Positions 1 through 10,196 are shown, counted from the stretch's first letter. The stretch: DNA of 64,000 bases from Coix lacryma-jobi var. lacryma-jobi (GCA_009763385.1 CM019829.1:34637705-34701704); one strand, 5' to 3'. A program made the numbers and translations. The notes: generated by a model not told the origin, from the sequence alone.

Positions 1-302
1 CGAAATTTGCCACTATGTGGCTACCACATGCTACAATGGTGAGGTTACGGCCTCACTTCCTCAAAATCTCAAAGGCACAGAGGTATTGTTCTCTTCTCTG
101 TGGATCTCAGGTTTGCTACAGCAGAGGAGAGGGAGAGCAGGAAACCTAGAAGGCAAAGAGCAAATGACTGAGATAGGTGGGGAGGTGGGTGTCTCCCCCT
201 ACTTATCCTAATTAACTATTCCTAATTCCCACTCTACCCCTAACTACTTACAGAGCGAACAGCTAACCCTAAGATTATTGGACCAACTCGATGGTAGGTG
301 GA
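1..302 (-). mobile_element. Copia LTR F, inner part (left of solo LTR S1)
   Basis: Middle part of a SIRE-like Copia LTR on the minus strand, cut by the window edge. It matches the minus-strand LTR of element B near 44930-45200: a 'gtggctaccacatgctacaa' block, a block around 'cacagaggta', a run around 'caaatgactgagata' and a block around 'accaactcga'. The LTR is interrupted at 302 by solo LTR S1 and resumes at 1621. No coding capacity is expected. Homology is judged by eye. Confidence 0.8.
298..302. repeat. Target-site duplication GTGGA, left copy (S1)
   Basis: The five bases before the TGTTG start of solo LTR S1 are identical to the five bases after its CAACA end at 1621-1625. This marks the insertion point in LTR F. 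Confidence 0.9.
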
Positions 303-1620
303 TGTTGACGGTGCGTTGCTTTAAAGCATCATTTCACCCAAAACCAAGGTAAAACAACATAAAAGTAGAAGATTTGGTTTATAACTAACCTATTTCCACA
401 TGGCATAGTTTTCTTATCTTAATGCAGGAATAAATAATGGAATTTGGGCCAAACAAGAGCACCAGGAGCAAGGCCAAGCCACTCTGGCCCATTTGGGCCT
501 GATTAGGGTGGCAGCCGCCACCTATTACTGGCGGCCGCCAGGTCACTACGTGCCAAAAGTGGCCCAAGCCACGTCACCGATCCATGGGAGTCACCTCAAG
601 CTCAAATCTAGGCCATTGCACATTAAGGCGGTTTGATCCAAGGGCTAAGAAGAGTGTCACCTGGATAGTGGGCTTTGGACACGTCTCTGAACCCTAACCG
701 GCCCTCAACCGACTTGGGAGAGCAAATGAGGACCATTGGATGAAAGGCGGTTGCAACAGACGGCTATGAGGTGGCGGGCGCCAGGGTTTGGTGGCGGGCG
801 CCACCCCCCACCCCCTAAACCCTAACTGACCTCCCCTCACTCTATAAGTACCCCCCCTAGCTCCCTAGCACTATAAATAGGCCCCTTTGAGCTCTCATTC
901 GGAGAGCCTCACACCATTCCCCACTAGTTGGTTTAGAGTAGCACACTTGCTATGATAGAGAGATTAGAGAGAGTGTGAGTGCCTCACTAGAAGAGGGGCT
1001 GGAGAGAAGAAGAGTAGAAGTCTGGAGAGTTCCAGAGTTGTCGGAGACCCCTGCTTCTCTCTGCTCTGCGCTTCAACTTTGGTAACTTAGTATCTTATCT
1101 ATCTTCCAGTATTTACTTTCAGTACTTGTGTGTTTGTTTCATTGCTTGATATTAGTTTTCAAGTGCTCTAGTTCTAGTACAGGGCTAGTAGTAGTGATAT
1201 ATAGATTAAGTGTGGTACTTAGGCTATATATTGCCAGTGAATACGGCTAGGCCCCCGGATAGCTGTGTTAGCAAGCAGGTGGTGACAGCCCTGTGCGCCT
1301 TGAATTCCACCACATAGTTGGTCTAGTTTAACAGTAGGGCTCGTTGTGCTAGCGTTCAACCTAAGTCAGCGGTAAAGGCTAGTACGCCCACAATACACTA
1401 GTAAAGAATTTAAATCACTAGAAGTCTAATAAACTAGGATCTAACCCAGTAGATAGTGCCCGTTCCCTTAATCTATCCTAGATATCCTTACCCCCCTAGT
1501 TTTCTCAAAATCACTTCGCGTTCCTCGTGGATTCGATACCCCGAAATACTCTGAGGTGAAAGCTACAACTGATAGCCGTGCGCTTGCGGTTTCTTCTGCG
1601 TGCCACCCCAGGTGCCAACA
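303..1620 (+). mobile_element. Solo LTR S1
   Basis: A 1318-bp LTR without internal region. It begins TGTTGACGG and ends GCCAACA, so the ends form the inverted repeat TGTTG/CAACA, and it is flanked by the perfect 5-bp duplication GTGGA. A TATA-like box at 872-879 gives plus orientation. A block at about 1240-1390 is found inverted in solo LTR S2 (about 6440-6600), so S1 and S2 belong to one family in opposite orientations. The 3' end carries GTGCGCTTGCGG, shared with S2 and fragment H; similar ends occur in non-chromoviral Gypsy LTRs, but the family is not proven. A solo LTR arises by recombination between the two LTRs of a full element. Confidence 0.9.
872..879 (+). promoter_or_regulatory. 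TATA box of solo LTR S1
   Basis: TATAAATA, with a second TATAAG about 30 bp upstream, roughly in the middle of the LTR. The TATA pair is mirrored on the minus strand in S2 at 7150-7157, which supports a real core promoter and sets the orientation of both. Confidence 0.6.
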
Positions 1621-2270
1621 GTGGATCCGACGGCCACGCCTGCACAACTCGTAGCGTTGCTTCGACGCAACCTCCCGATTGCCGCCACGTGCCGCCACCG
1701 CTCCGCGTCCTTTCCTGGAGCGTCACACCCACCCCCGTTTTGTGGCCCAAACCGGAAAACCAGCCTTCACGACAAACCCCCGGTTTTGAGGCCCAAACCG
1801 GGAAACCAGCCCACAGCGTCTGAGTTTTGTGGCCCAAACTCAGCAAACCCGCAACACCCAGGTTTTGAGGCCCAAACCTGGAAACCGTCCACCCGATGGT
1901 TTTTCTCTGCTCTCTACCACCAAACCGAAGCTGTGGAGGGGATGCACCGCCCGTGCGCCCGTCCACCGACATGTGTCCCCACGTCCTCGACCCAGGTAAC
2001 ACCGTGCCCGCTAGTCTCCGCTCGTCGCTGTCCCAGGCTGCCAGCCACCACAGCTGATCCTCGGGCCACCGGTCCCCTCAGTCCAAGCCTCACGTCCGCC
2101 CTTCGCCACTCTCGGTCCATCGGCACGGCACGTCTCTACTTGACCTTCACCTTGCTCTGATCACTGTCTCCGTGCTCGACACCTGCACAACACAAGCCAA
2201 AGAACATGCGCATTATCCCAGTTGACAATCACTCATCACTCAGAGACTCGGCATACACCCATTTATCCCA
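1621..2270 (-). mobile_element. Copia LTR F, 5' (U3) part
   Basis: Continuation of LTR F after the S1 insertion; its first five bases are the right copy of the GTGGA duplication. In minus sense this is the start of the LTR. The terminal sequence reads TGGGATAAATGGG, a decayed version of the TGCGGATACATGGG start seen in elements A and B. It contains a four-member hairpin array (1733-1881). Immediately beyond its terminus lies a chromovirus LTR fragment rather than Copia internal sequence, so the rest of this element is gone. Confidence 0.8.
1733..1881 (-). repeat. Hairpin repeat array of LTR F (4 units)
   Basis: Four inverted repeats with an 8-base loop TGTGGCCC or TGAGGCCC. Three have perfect 8-bp arms: CCCGGTTT/AAACCGGG, CTGAGTTT/AAACTCAG and CCAGGTTT/AAACCTGG. 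The first (CCGTTT/AAACCGG) is imperfect. Other LTRs of the family have six units, so two have been lost here. Confidence 0.85.
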
Positions 2271-3007
2271 AACTTATGGAACTAAAGATGGTTATGGTGT
2301 TTAATCTGAAAAGGCTATTGATGAAATAGTCACTCTTGCTTGATTAAGTAGTCAAGTGCTTGCTCTAGATCAGGTGCAAATCTAGTATAATCAGGTTGTT
2401 TATATAAAATTGACTGCTAATACTCTAATGATGATTATTTAATAATGAAAATGCTTTTATGCAAAACATAAGTATGGCCAAACCCAGATACAGCCTTGCA
2501 TACTCCTTGGTGTCGTTTGTTTCTGGTTTATGACGGGTAAGTCTAGCTGAGTACCTTCTCGTACTCAGGGTTCTATTCCCTTGTTGTTGCAGATGGGCAA
2601 TTCTTCTTCTTCGGCTATTGCGAGAACTGTCTGTACCCCACCGTCGGGTGGTGACTAGACCATGGGCATGGTCAATTCTTACCCTCTCCTGATGCTTTTT
2701 GTGGACTGATCAGGCAATGGCACCGTATTGTGAACTGAGAACTTATGTTTAAATATGTTGCTTCCGCTTTCGAAATTCGAACTATGGTTTGTAATAACTG
2801 TTGAACTCCGATGTATTTGAATTATGTGTGAACTGAATGCACCTCGTGGACATGTACGCTAATCTATTACGATCTTGGCTATGTTGAATGATTGAAATCC
2901 TTCGAGATTTCCGGACTACCGGGTTTGTATGAGCTTAAGTACCTGTAATCTCTGTGAAAGCGGTGATTTGGTGCTTAATCTGGTATAAATTGGTCGGTTC
3001 TGTCACA
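2271..3007 (+). mobile_element. Chromovirus LTR, 3' fragment
   Basis: About 740 bp homologous to the 3' end of the G1 LTR. It shares a block around 'gcatactccttgg', GGGTAAGTCTAGCTGAGTACC, TTGTTGTTGCAG and the terminus 'aattggtcggttctgtcaca' (G1 ends in the same block with TGTTACA). Its 3' edge at 3007 is exactly the LTR end; its left edge is a truncation that abuts the terminus of Copia LTR F. This is a relic of a chromovirus inserted in the 5' LTR of Copia D, with the left part deleted. Confidence 0.8.
2535..2592 (+). promoter_or_regulatory. Conserved LTR stem-loop between splice-like motifs
   Basis: GGGTAAGT (2535-2542), then an 8-bp inverted repeat CTGAGTAC/GTACTCAG with loop CTTCTC (2547-2568), then a pyrimidine-rich stretch ending TTGTTGTTGCAG (to 2592). 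The same layout occurs in both G1 LTRs and in G2, where the outer stem pair is changed on both arms. The function is unknown. Confidence 0.6.
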
Positions 3008-3807
3008 CGTTGCGTCTTTTGCAAATCCGGTTGGAACCAAGTTGTTCTAGATCGATCGATTTTCGTTTCGGGTCAAGCTTTTCTCCCTTCCCCCGAATTT
3101 CTTCGATTCATCGATTTGGAGATAGGTTCGAGCCATGATCTCTTAGAGATAGCTCACTGTCCTCCTTGTGACTCCTCTCACCAAGTTTGATCCCTAGTGG
3201 ATCCATTTTGGGTGAGATCGAGTCGAATCGGTGGACGAACGGTGCTAAGTCGGGGCAACCGGACGCTTGACACGGGGTGACCGGATGCTGGCATAGTGAG
3301 TCGGTTGTTGAATGTCACGTGCAAATTTTCCATTGCTGACCGATGCTCCCTCTGCTAAGTGACCGGACTCGCTCCTGGTACTGTTCATTTGTTTGACTCT
3401 TGTGACCGGACGTTTGGCTTGTGATCGGACGCACCTCCCCTGAGAGTCCAGTCAGGAACAAAGAGGTCCAATTTCGGGTTTGGCTTGACCGGACGCGTCC
3501 GGTGCTCACTGACCGACGCTGGCCAGAGTCCGGTCAAGTACAGTTTGTGTTGTTTCATTCGCGGTTCGCTCGTTCGTTGTCGGTTTTGATTTCCAGCTTT
3601 TGCGTTGAGATTTTAGAGTTGTGTGTAGTGTCCCGCTGTGCTTCTTGGAAGCATCCACCCTACATCTAGGGTCGTGGACACTTACGAGCTCTAGGGTTTG
3701 CTCTAGGGGTTGATTTTGGGACAGTGGCGACAAGTTTTTGAAAGGAAAATTGAAGCTCCCATTCACCCCCCCTCTGGTCGCTTTCTGGTAGCACTCTTGG
3801 TCCTTCA
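3008..3807 (+). mobile_element. Copia D 5' LTR, 3' part
   Basis: The last ~800 bp of a plus-strand SIRE-like LTR, matching 9286-10134 of element A: 'accaagttgttctagatc', 'ccatgatctcttagagat', 'tcttggaagcatccaccct', and the end 'ggtccttca'. Its U3 half is missing and is replaced by the chromovirus fragment to the left. It belongs to the gag that follows. Confidence 0.85.
3228..3540 (+). repeat. GACCGGACGC motif array in LTR D
   Basis: Dispersed direct copies of a motif close to TGACCGGACGC, some diverged, plus inverted relatives such as GAGTCCGGTC and the palindromic GGACGCGTCC. It occupies the position where element A carries CATCGGACGC copies and element B carries CGGACTGTCCG copies. Confidence 0.7.
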
Positions 3808-3809
3808 AT

Positions 3810-3821
3810 TCGTATCGGAGT
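3810..3821 (+). promoter_or_regulatory. Primer-binding site of Copia D (decayed)
   Basis: TCGTATCGGAG directly after the LTR end, corresponding to TGGTATCGGAGC in element A. It is complementary in type to the 3' end of initiator tRNA-Met, with extra mismatches here. Confidence 0.6.
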
Positions 3822-3870
3822 AGGTTAAGGATCTTCTACCTTAGCCGTTTCCAGATCCACAGAAGGCGAC

Positions 3871-5919
3871 ATGGATCGCGGTGTGGGCGAACCGCAGTTC
3901 TTTGATGGGACGAACTATGCGTATTGGAAGATACATGTCGGCCTATCTGCAGAGTATTGGTGCTTCCGTTTGGGATATTTGCAACTCTGCTGATTACGTG
4001 GTCTTGGCTGCTCGTGTCACTCAGCGTCAGATTGATGAGCACGATGCCAATAGCTAAGCCCGTAATGCTCTTTTCTCATGCTTGAGCATGTCTGAGTTTG
4101 ATCGCGTATCTCACCTCGCTACGGCTCGGGAGATTTGGGCTACCCTCATGCGTTTCCATTAGGGAACCTCTCAAGTCAAAACCCGTCTCTACGAGTCGTT
4201 CAAGCGAGAGTATGAGAACTTTCGACATATGCCTGGCGAGAGCATAGAAAGTTTATTCGCTCGCTTTCAGGTGATTGTCAACAGGATGAGGGCTAACAAG
4301 GAGCTGTTGCCTTTCGACGATCATGAGAGTGCTTTGAAGATTTTGCATACTCTTGATCGATCGGTGTGGGATTCCAAGGTTCAGGCGATCATCGAATCGC
4401 CTAACTATGAGACCCTCACGTGCGACGAGCTCTTCAGTAACCTCAAGTCCAGAGAGATCGATGCCATGCGCGGGCTTCTTATGAAAATCCTTCTGGCCCG
4501 TCGATGGCTTTGGTTTCTGGCTCTTCCGCTAACTCCTCTGGAGGCTTTGCACTCTCTTCTCTTCTTTCTGTCATAGAGGAGTAGCTGGAGTTCATGGGGG
4601 ATGACGAGTTGGCTTTACTCGCCAACTAGTTCTCGCGGTTTCACAACAACCGCATGAACCGTCACCACGGAGCAGGACGCTCGGGATGTTTCGAGTGCGG
4701 CAACCCCAACCACTTCATTGCCAATTGCCCGAAGAAGAACAAGCAAACCTTCGGCAAGGCGGATCATGGGCACAAGTATGACTCCGGCAAGTGCAAGGAG
4801 AAGTACGTCCCCGCGATGCACAAGCGGAAGGGCGGCTTCGACATGGAGTACATCAAGACGAAGTACTTGGAGAAGGCCCAAGCTGAGCAACGTGCATTCT
4901 TCGCCACGCTCAGCGACGTCGACGACTCGGATGATGACTCCGCTGCCTCAAGCGATGATGAGTCCGAGAAGAAGAAGACGATCGAGGACAAGCTGAACGG
5001 CCTCTGTTTCTTCGCCGACGACGATGGCTTCTGCACCATGGCCCTCGGCAAGGAGGTCGACGGCGAGCTGGAGAACACCCCTCGGAACGATGATGATGAC
5101 ACCTCCTAGGTATCTCAGACCCCCGACGAGCTTTCTGCTGAGGTCGAGAAGCTTACTGCCGTGCTCCTTAGTCAGGAAAGTTCTTAGGCGTGCTGCTAGA
5201 GAGCGCAAGGAGTTTTAGGCAGAAGTGGGAGGATACGGTGAAAGAACTTGAATCTGTCAAGTCTACCGTCGTTGTTACCGAGGAGAGGAGTGTGAGATGT
5301 GCACCGCACACATGACTGACCTTCTCACTTTGAGAAGCAAGTATGCTGTGTTGGTAGGAGAGGTGGATGAGCTGAAGGCTAGATCCTTGCTGTTGGGTGC
5401 GTGCAAGTCCTGTGCGGGCTTGCAATCTGAGTTGGCAGAGAAGAATGCGAAGATTGTGTCTCTCGAAGAGGCCAACTCAGGTAGCACATGTGTGGCTAGG
5501 TGTGTTCTTTGTGAGGGTTTGGAGATGGAGATCGCTAATGTGAAGCATGACAAGATGCAAACCGAGGAGGAAAACACATACCTTCGGACCATCTTGTCAT
5601 GGGTGTCTAGCGGTGAGCCACAGCTCGGGATGATGATCTCCCAATTCAAGCGAGCTGCTGGGGGTCCAGGTGTAGGCTTTGCTCCGGGTGTCGATGTTTC
5701 GTCTTTTGGAAGATTGGAGAGTCGAGTGGTCTTAACCCATGTGAGAAGCCCAAGTCCACCACTACTCCCAAGCTTACCAAGATTCCACCCAAAGAGCCTC
5801 TCAAGCCTAACACCAAGGATGGGGTCTTTGTTGAACCTCTGAGAGCTCCAACAAATAAACAATCATGGGCTCCAAAACCAAACCACCTCAAGAACAAGCT
5901 TGACACCATGCCACCCATC
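3871..5919 (+). pseudogene. gag: Copia D gag (broken), first part
   Basis: Starts ATGGATCGCGG, as in the other copies (MDRG...), followed by the SIRE/UBN2-type gag motif FFDGTNYAYWK. Recognisable gag blocks run through GESIESLFARFQVIVNRMRANKE (from about 4229, written here only as a landmark of conserved residues GESIES and RMRANKE), a zinc knuckle CFECGNPNHFIANC near 4690, an acidic serine-rich stretch, and a cysteine-containing segment near 5400-5520. It is broken by in-frame stops (for example in 'aatagctaa' near 4050 and 'ccattaggg' near 4160) and several frameshifts. It is cut at 5919 by solo LTR S2 and resumes at 7707. It encoded the particle protein; it is not functional as read. Confidence 0.85.
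5915..5919. repeat. Target-site duplication CCATC, left copy (S2)
   Basis: CCATC precedes the TGTTGG start of S2 and is repeated at 7707-7711 directly after its ATCAACA end. Confidence 0.9.
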
Positions 5920-7706
5920 TGTTGGTAGTTCTTAGCTACACCTAGGATCGGGTAACTAAAGTAGCTGTCTACTAATGCCAAGCGGGGGTTGTCAGTCCCG
6001 ACACTAGTAGGAGCTAGCTAACGAGAATGCAATCTACCCAGGAGGAGATTCTGCAAGCGCACAGAACTATCATAGTAGCACTTCGCTTGGGAGTACCAGG
6101 TGTCGATTTATTTGATCCCAAGGGAAGGCTAGGGTGGTGTATGAGTTGAGTCAAGGAGGGATGAGAGTCGAAGAAAAGAGAAAAGGGGAGATGAAAGGCT
6201 AGAAAGAATATATGGGTGGATAGGTAAGGATGAAGTGGATGGCTAAGTAAGGTGGATAACTAGATAGATAGAATGGGATAACTAAGGATAACTAACTAAT
6301 TACTAACTTCTAACTACTAACTACTCCTAGATAACCACAGAGCAAGATAACTACGAAGCAAGATAGTTACGAAGCAAGGCAGGCAAAAGACAATAAAGCA
6401 ACTAAGTTGATTAAAGTTTTATTCCTATCTTGTCAAGTATTGAGGCGTACTAGCCTTTACCACTTACTTAGGTTGAACGCTAGCACAACGTGCCTTACTG
6501 TTAAAACTGGGCCAACTACGTGGTGGAATTCAAGGCGCACAGGGCTGTCACCACCTGCTTGCTACCACAGCTATCCGGGGGTCCAGCCGTATCTGAAGGT
6601 AAGTCTATAACTAAGCACCACGCTTAACTATATTCTAACTATCTCTATCCTAGCTTTGAATAGAGACACCCTTGCGGACGTCAGAGCAAATACTTGCTTA
6701 ACAAGATAAACAATAAACTAACTAAGCAACCTATTGGCAAAGATCAAACACTAAGCTAGAGATTAACTACTATGGCTAAGTGAATTGAACAGTAGGATAG
6801 CTAGGCACTCAAGCAATCAATCAAGTATACCGCTCATACTGATAAGTAGAATAAAGTAATACTTGAAATGATGAACTAGAATATATAGTAAATGCTTGAG
6901 TAACAAGAGCAAACCTGAACTGGAGATGAAGGAAGACTCTTCCCAGCTCCAGAACCGATCACTCGCACGCCTCTACTCTTGAGCTAAGCCTTGAGCAGCG
7001 CTACCGCGAGGGCGAAGATGCCTTGCTCTACTAGCTACCTACTTGCCTAAGCTCTCTATGCTTCTAACCTAACTCTCACTTGCTTCTCTTGCTTGAGTGT
7101 TGCTGAACTTTGTGTGTCTTGGGTGTGAATGAAGTGATGCCTCAGGGGGTATTTATAGCCCAAATGAGTGAGGGGGGTACTTATAGGGGGCAGCCAGCCG
7201 ACCTAGGGCTAACCGTAGTGGCGGGCACCAGACCTAGGTGGCGGCCGCCACCTCCCTCACCGTTGGATGCACCGCCTTGGCTTCAACGGCATCCAGGTGG
7301 TTGTACAAGGCGGTTTGGAGGTCGGTTGCATGTCCTAGCAACCGCAATTCAGCCTTGATCCACACCACTTCATCCTGAGCCGTCCGATGCCACTGACCTA
7401 GTGACCAAGGGCCAAGATTTGGCCTTGGGGAGGTCACACGGATCGGTGACATGGCAGGGAGTGAAGCTTGGGCCAACCCAAGTGGCGGGCGCCACCCCCC
7501 TTAGGCCCATTTGGGCCCTGCTGAGTGGGCTTGGCCTCTGGTGGGTCCATATGTCCAAATTTGGTTCAAATCCTGCATTCAAATAAAATTCTATGGACAT
7601 GTGGAATTTGGTTAGTTTGAAACCTATTTGACTACATTTCATGCCTTTTTGGTGGACTTTAGTGTCAAATGTTGATGGTAAAACAGGTGTTTAAGGACCA
7701 TCAACA
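5920..7706 (-). mobile_element. Solo LTR S2
   Basis: A 1787-bp LTR with ends TGTTGG...ATCAACA, flanked by the perfect duplication CCATC. The TATA box is on the minus strand (7150-7157). Read on the minus strand it starts TGTTGATGG and ends with GTGCGCTTGC followed by a block ending ACCAACA, and it shares a ~150-bp block with S1. It sits in the gag of Copia D and contains no internal retrotransposon sequence. Length differs from S1 by almost 500 bp, so they are subfamilies rather than copies. Confidence 0.9.
7150..7157 (-). promoter_or_regulatory. TATA box of solo LTR S2
   Basis: TATAAATA on the minus strand. A second TATAAG on the same strand lies about 30 bp upstream in that sense (near 7180 in plus coordinates), matching the paired TATA motifs of S1. 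Confidence 0.6.
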
Positions 7707-8147
7707 CCATCCAGGAGGAGCTTATGCGACAAAAGGGCAAAGTGATCCACACCCACTACCGTGAGTACCAACAACCCCCTTTGAGAGCGGTGAGGTACCA
7801 TTGTGAGCACTGTGGGAGAGATGGTCACTTGAGTGAGTTTTGCTTTCGGCGCAAGAGAGAGGCGCACCGCGCAAAGGAGATGAACAAACGGACATGTACC
7901 ATCCTTTCCATGACGTACATGTGCCGAATGTTCAGAGGCGTGTTGCTAGGCCTAGAGTTCAAAACCTCAAGTTCCTAGGCCTAGGCCGCGTAGAGAGCGT
8001 GCCCGACGGGAGCCTGCAGTTTTGGGCTATGGACCCAGTGGCGGTGGCTTTGTAGTTGAGCGTTTTCCCCCACCGCGTTTTGAGTATCGCGATGGACGCT
8101 CCTCCCTTAGCGAACCACGTTTTCCTCAACGTGGTGATCGCTCTTCC
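7707..8147 (+). pseudogene. gag: Copia D gag, second part with second zinc knuckle
   Basis: Resumes the gag interrupted by S2. The conserved block EYQQPPLRAVRYH is followed by the knuckle CEHCGRDGHLSEFC (CX2CX4HX4C, near 7804-7845), then the stretch DMYHPFHDVHVPN in a shifted frame, and a proline/arginine-rich linker leading toward the protease. The sequence stops abruptly at 8147, before the protease, where the LTR of element A begins. Frameshifts break it. Confidence 0.85.
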
Positions 8148-8590
8148 TGCGGATACATGGGTGTATGCCGAGACTCTGAGTGATGAGTGATTGTCAACGG
8201 TTTGATCGCATGTTTCTCTGGCTTGTGTTGTGCAGGTGTCGAGCACGGAGACAGTGATCGAGGGCAAGGTGAAGGTCAAGTTGAGACGTGCCATGCCGAT
8301 GGACTGGGTGCGATGAAGGATGGGCGTGCCATGCGGCGGACGTGCCATGCCGATGGATCGAGCAGTGAAGGGCGGACGTGAGGCTTGGACTGAGGGACCG
8401 GAGTGCCTGAGGATCAGCTGTGGTGGCTGGCAGCCTGGGACAGCGACGAGCGGAGACTTGCGGGGCACGGTGTTGCTCGGGTCGAGGACCTGGGGACACG
8501 TGTCGGTGGACGGGGGTGCACGGGCGGTGCATCCCCTCTACGATGTCGGTTTGGTGATAGAGCCAGGGAAAAACCATCGATGGACGGTTT

Positions 8591-8815
8591 CCAGGTTTGG
8601 GCCTCAAAACCTAGGCGTGGACGGTTTCCGAGTTTGGCCACAAAACTCGGGCTAAGGACGGTTTCCAGGTTTGGGCCTCAAAACCTGGGCGCGATGGTTT
8701 GCTGAGTTTGGCCTCAAAACTCAAACGCTGGTGGCTGGTTTCTGGTTTGTTTGGGCCTCAAAACCGGGGGATAGCTGGAAAGGCTGGTTTCCCAGTTTGG
8801 GCCACAAAACCGGGG
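8591..8815 (+). repeat. Six-unit covarying hairpin array, A 5' LTR
   Basis: Inverted repeats start at 8591, 8628, 8665, 8702, 8742 and 8791 (period 37 bp for the first four). Arms by unit: CCAGG, CCGAG, CCAGG, CTGAG, CTGG (offset), CCCAG, each followed by TTT and facing a complementary or near-complementary arm. Loops are GGGCCTCA, GGCCACA or close variants. Units 1, 3, 5 and 6 contain TGGGCC, the plant 'site II' motif that TCP factors can bind. Regulatory meaning is inference. Confidence 0.9.
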
Positions 8816-9590
8816 GTGCAGGGCGAGGGCGGCACGTGGCGGCAATCGGAAGGTTGCGTGGAGGCAACGCGGACGACTTGTGTGGGCGTGGCCGTCGGAT
8901 CTACCTACCACTTGAGTTGGTCCAGAATAACCTTAGGGTTTAGCTGGTTCGCTCTGTAGTTAGAATAGAGAGGGGTAGAGTAGGAAATAGACTCAGTCTA
9001 GAATAGGATAAGTAGTCAGGGGAGACACCCTCCTCCCGCATCTCAGTCATTTGCTCTTTCGCACTTAGGGTTTCTTGCTCTCCCATCCCCTGCTGTAGCC
9101 TGCTGAGATCCGCAGAGAGACTTGACTCTGTGTACTGGTGATTTGAGGAAAGGAGGCCGTAACCTCCTTGTCGTAGCGTGTGTTTGCGCTTCGGCTGCAA
9201 GATCGTGGTTGTGATTCGCGTTTCATTGGTGTTCTTCGCGAAATCCTTTTTCTCCACGTTCTTCCCCGTCGCTTGATCTCTTTGGTGGTTCATCTTTTGC
9301 AAAACCGTTAGAACCAAGTTGTTCTAGATCATGAGGCACTTCTTTCCACCGAAGGAATTAACCTCTAACCTCACGGTCTAGGAGATCGATCGATTTTTGT
9401 TTTGGATCGTGTTTTTGCTTCCTTGTCCCGAAATTTCTTGATTCACCGATTTGGAGTTAGGTTCGAGCCATGATCTCTTAGAGATAGCTCACTAACATCC
9501 TTGTGACCCGTCAGATCGAATCCCAGGCCTAGAGCTTTTGATTCGGAGGAAATCGGGTTGAATCATCAAAGAACCACATAGTTTTCGGGG

Positions 9591-9860
9591 CATCGGACGC
9601 TGACACGGGAGCATCGGACGCTAGGGTTCTAAGCGTCGGACGCTCCGGTGACGCGTGTCACTTTCTGAGCGTTTGTAGTGGCATCGGACGCTAGGCATCG
9701 GACGCGTCCGTTGGCCATCGGACGCGCCAGAGCCAAAGCATCGGACGCTGGTTGTTCACTGTTCACAGCGTCCGATGGTGGAACAGTAAGGTTCCCGAGA
9801 GGCAGTTTTCGCATCGGACGCGTCCGGTGGTCTGGCATCGGATGCAGGCAGCATCCGATG
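9591..9860 (+). repeat. CATCGGACGC motif array, A 5' LTR
   Basis: About nine direct copies of CATCGGACGC or a one-base variant, plus two inverted copies (GCGTCCGATG near 9768, GCATCCGATG near 9851). Several run into the palindrome GGACGCGTCC. Spacing is irregular, so it is a motif cluster rather than a strict tandem repeat. Confidence 0.85.
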
Positions 9861-10135
9861 CTACTGTTTTCACACACAGGTTTTGTCCGCGGTTTGCTCG
9901 TTCGTTGACGGAATTGATCTCTGTCTTTTGCGTTGGCTTTCTAGAGTTGTCTAGTGTCCCGCTGTGCTTCTTGGAAGCATCCACCCTACATCTAGGGTCG
10001 TGGACATTTGCAAGCTCTAGGGTTTGCTTCTGGGGTTTATTCTTGGGACAGTGGCTACTAGTTTCCGTAAGGAAAATTTGAAGCTCCCATTCACCCCCCC
10101 TCTGGTCGCTTTCTGAGTGCTTCTCGGTCCTTCAA

Positions 10136-10147
10136 TGGTATCGGAGC
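10136..10147 (+). promoter_or_regulatory. Primer-binding site of Copia A
   Basis: TGGTATCGGAGC one base after the LTR end. It is complementary in pattern to the 3' end of plant initiator tRNA-Met (TGGTATCAGAGC), with one mismatch. It primes minus-strand DNA synthesis. Confidence 0.9.
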
Positions 10148-10196
10148 GGGTTAAGGATCTTCCACCTTAGCCGGTTCCAGATCCACAGAAGGCGAC

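Larger units (their letters stand above)
8148..10134 (+). mobile_element. Copia A 5' LTR
   Basis: Begins TGCGGATACATGGG and ends GGTCCTTCA just before the primer-binding site. It pairs with 32573-34553. Contents in order: U3 with the hairpin array (8591-8815), a decayed TATA region near 9000, a long R-U5, the CATCGGACGC array (9591-9860), and a pyrimidine-rich end. It drives transcription of the element in plus sense. Confidence 0.92.

Noticed and set aside
1511..2160. Frames of 160-190 codons across the hairpin array of LTR F
   Set aside because: The array repeats give periodic codons in all frames, and the sequence is LTR U3. The same frames recur in every LTR copy.
4615..5208. Minus-strand frames opposite the acidic region of gag D
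   Set aside because: Serine- and leucine-rich shadows of the GAC/GAG-rich sense strand; the same shadows appear opposite gag in A, B and C.
8591..8815. Hairpin array as a microRNA precursor or CRISPR array
   Set aside because: Arms are only about 8 bp, too short for a plant microRNA precursor. Repeats are imperfect and lie in an LTR; there are no spacers of CRISPR type.
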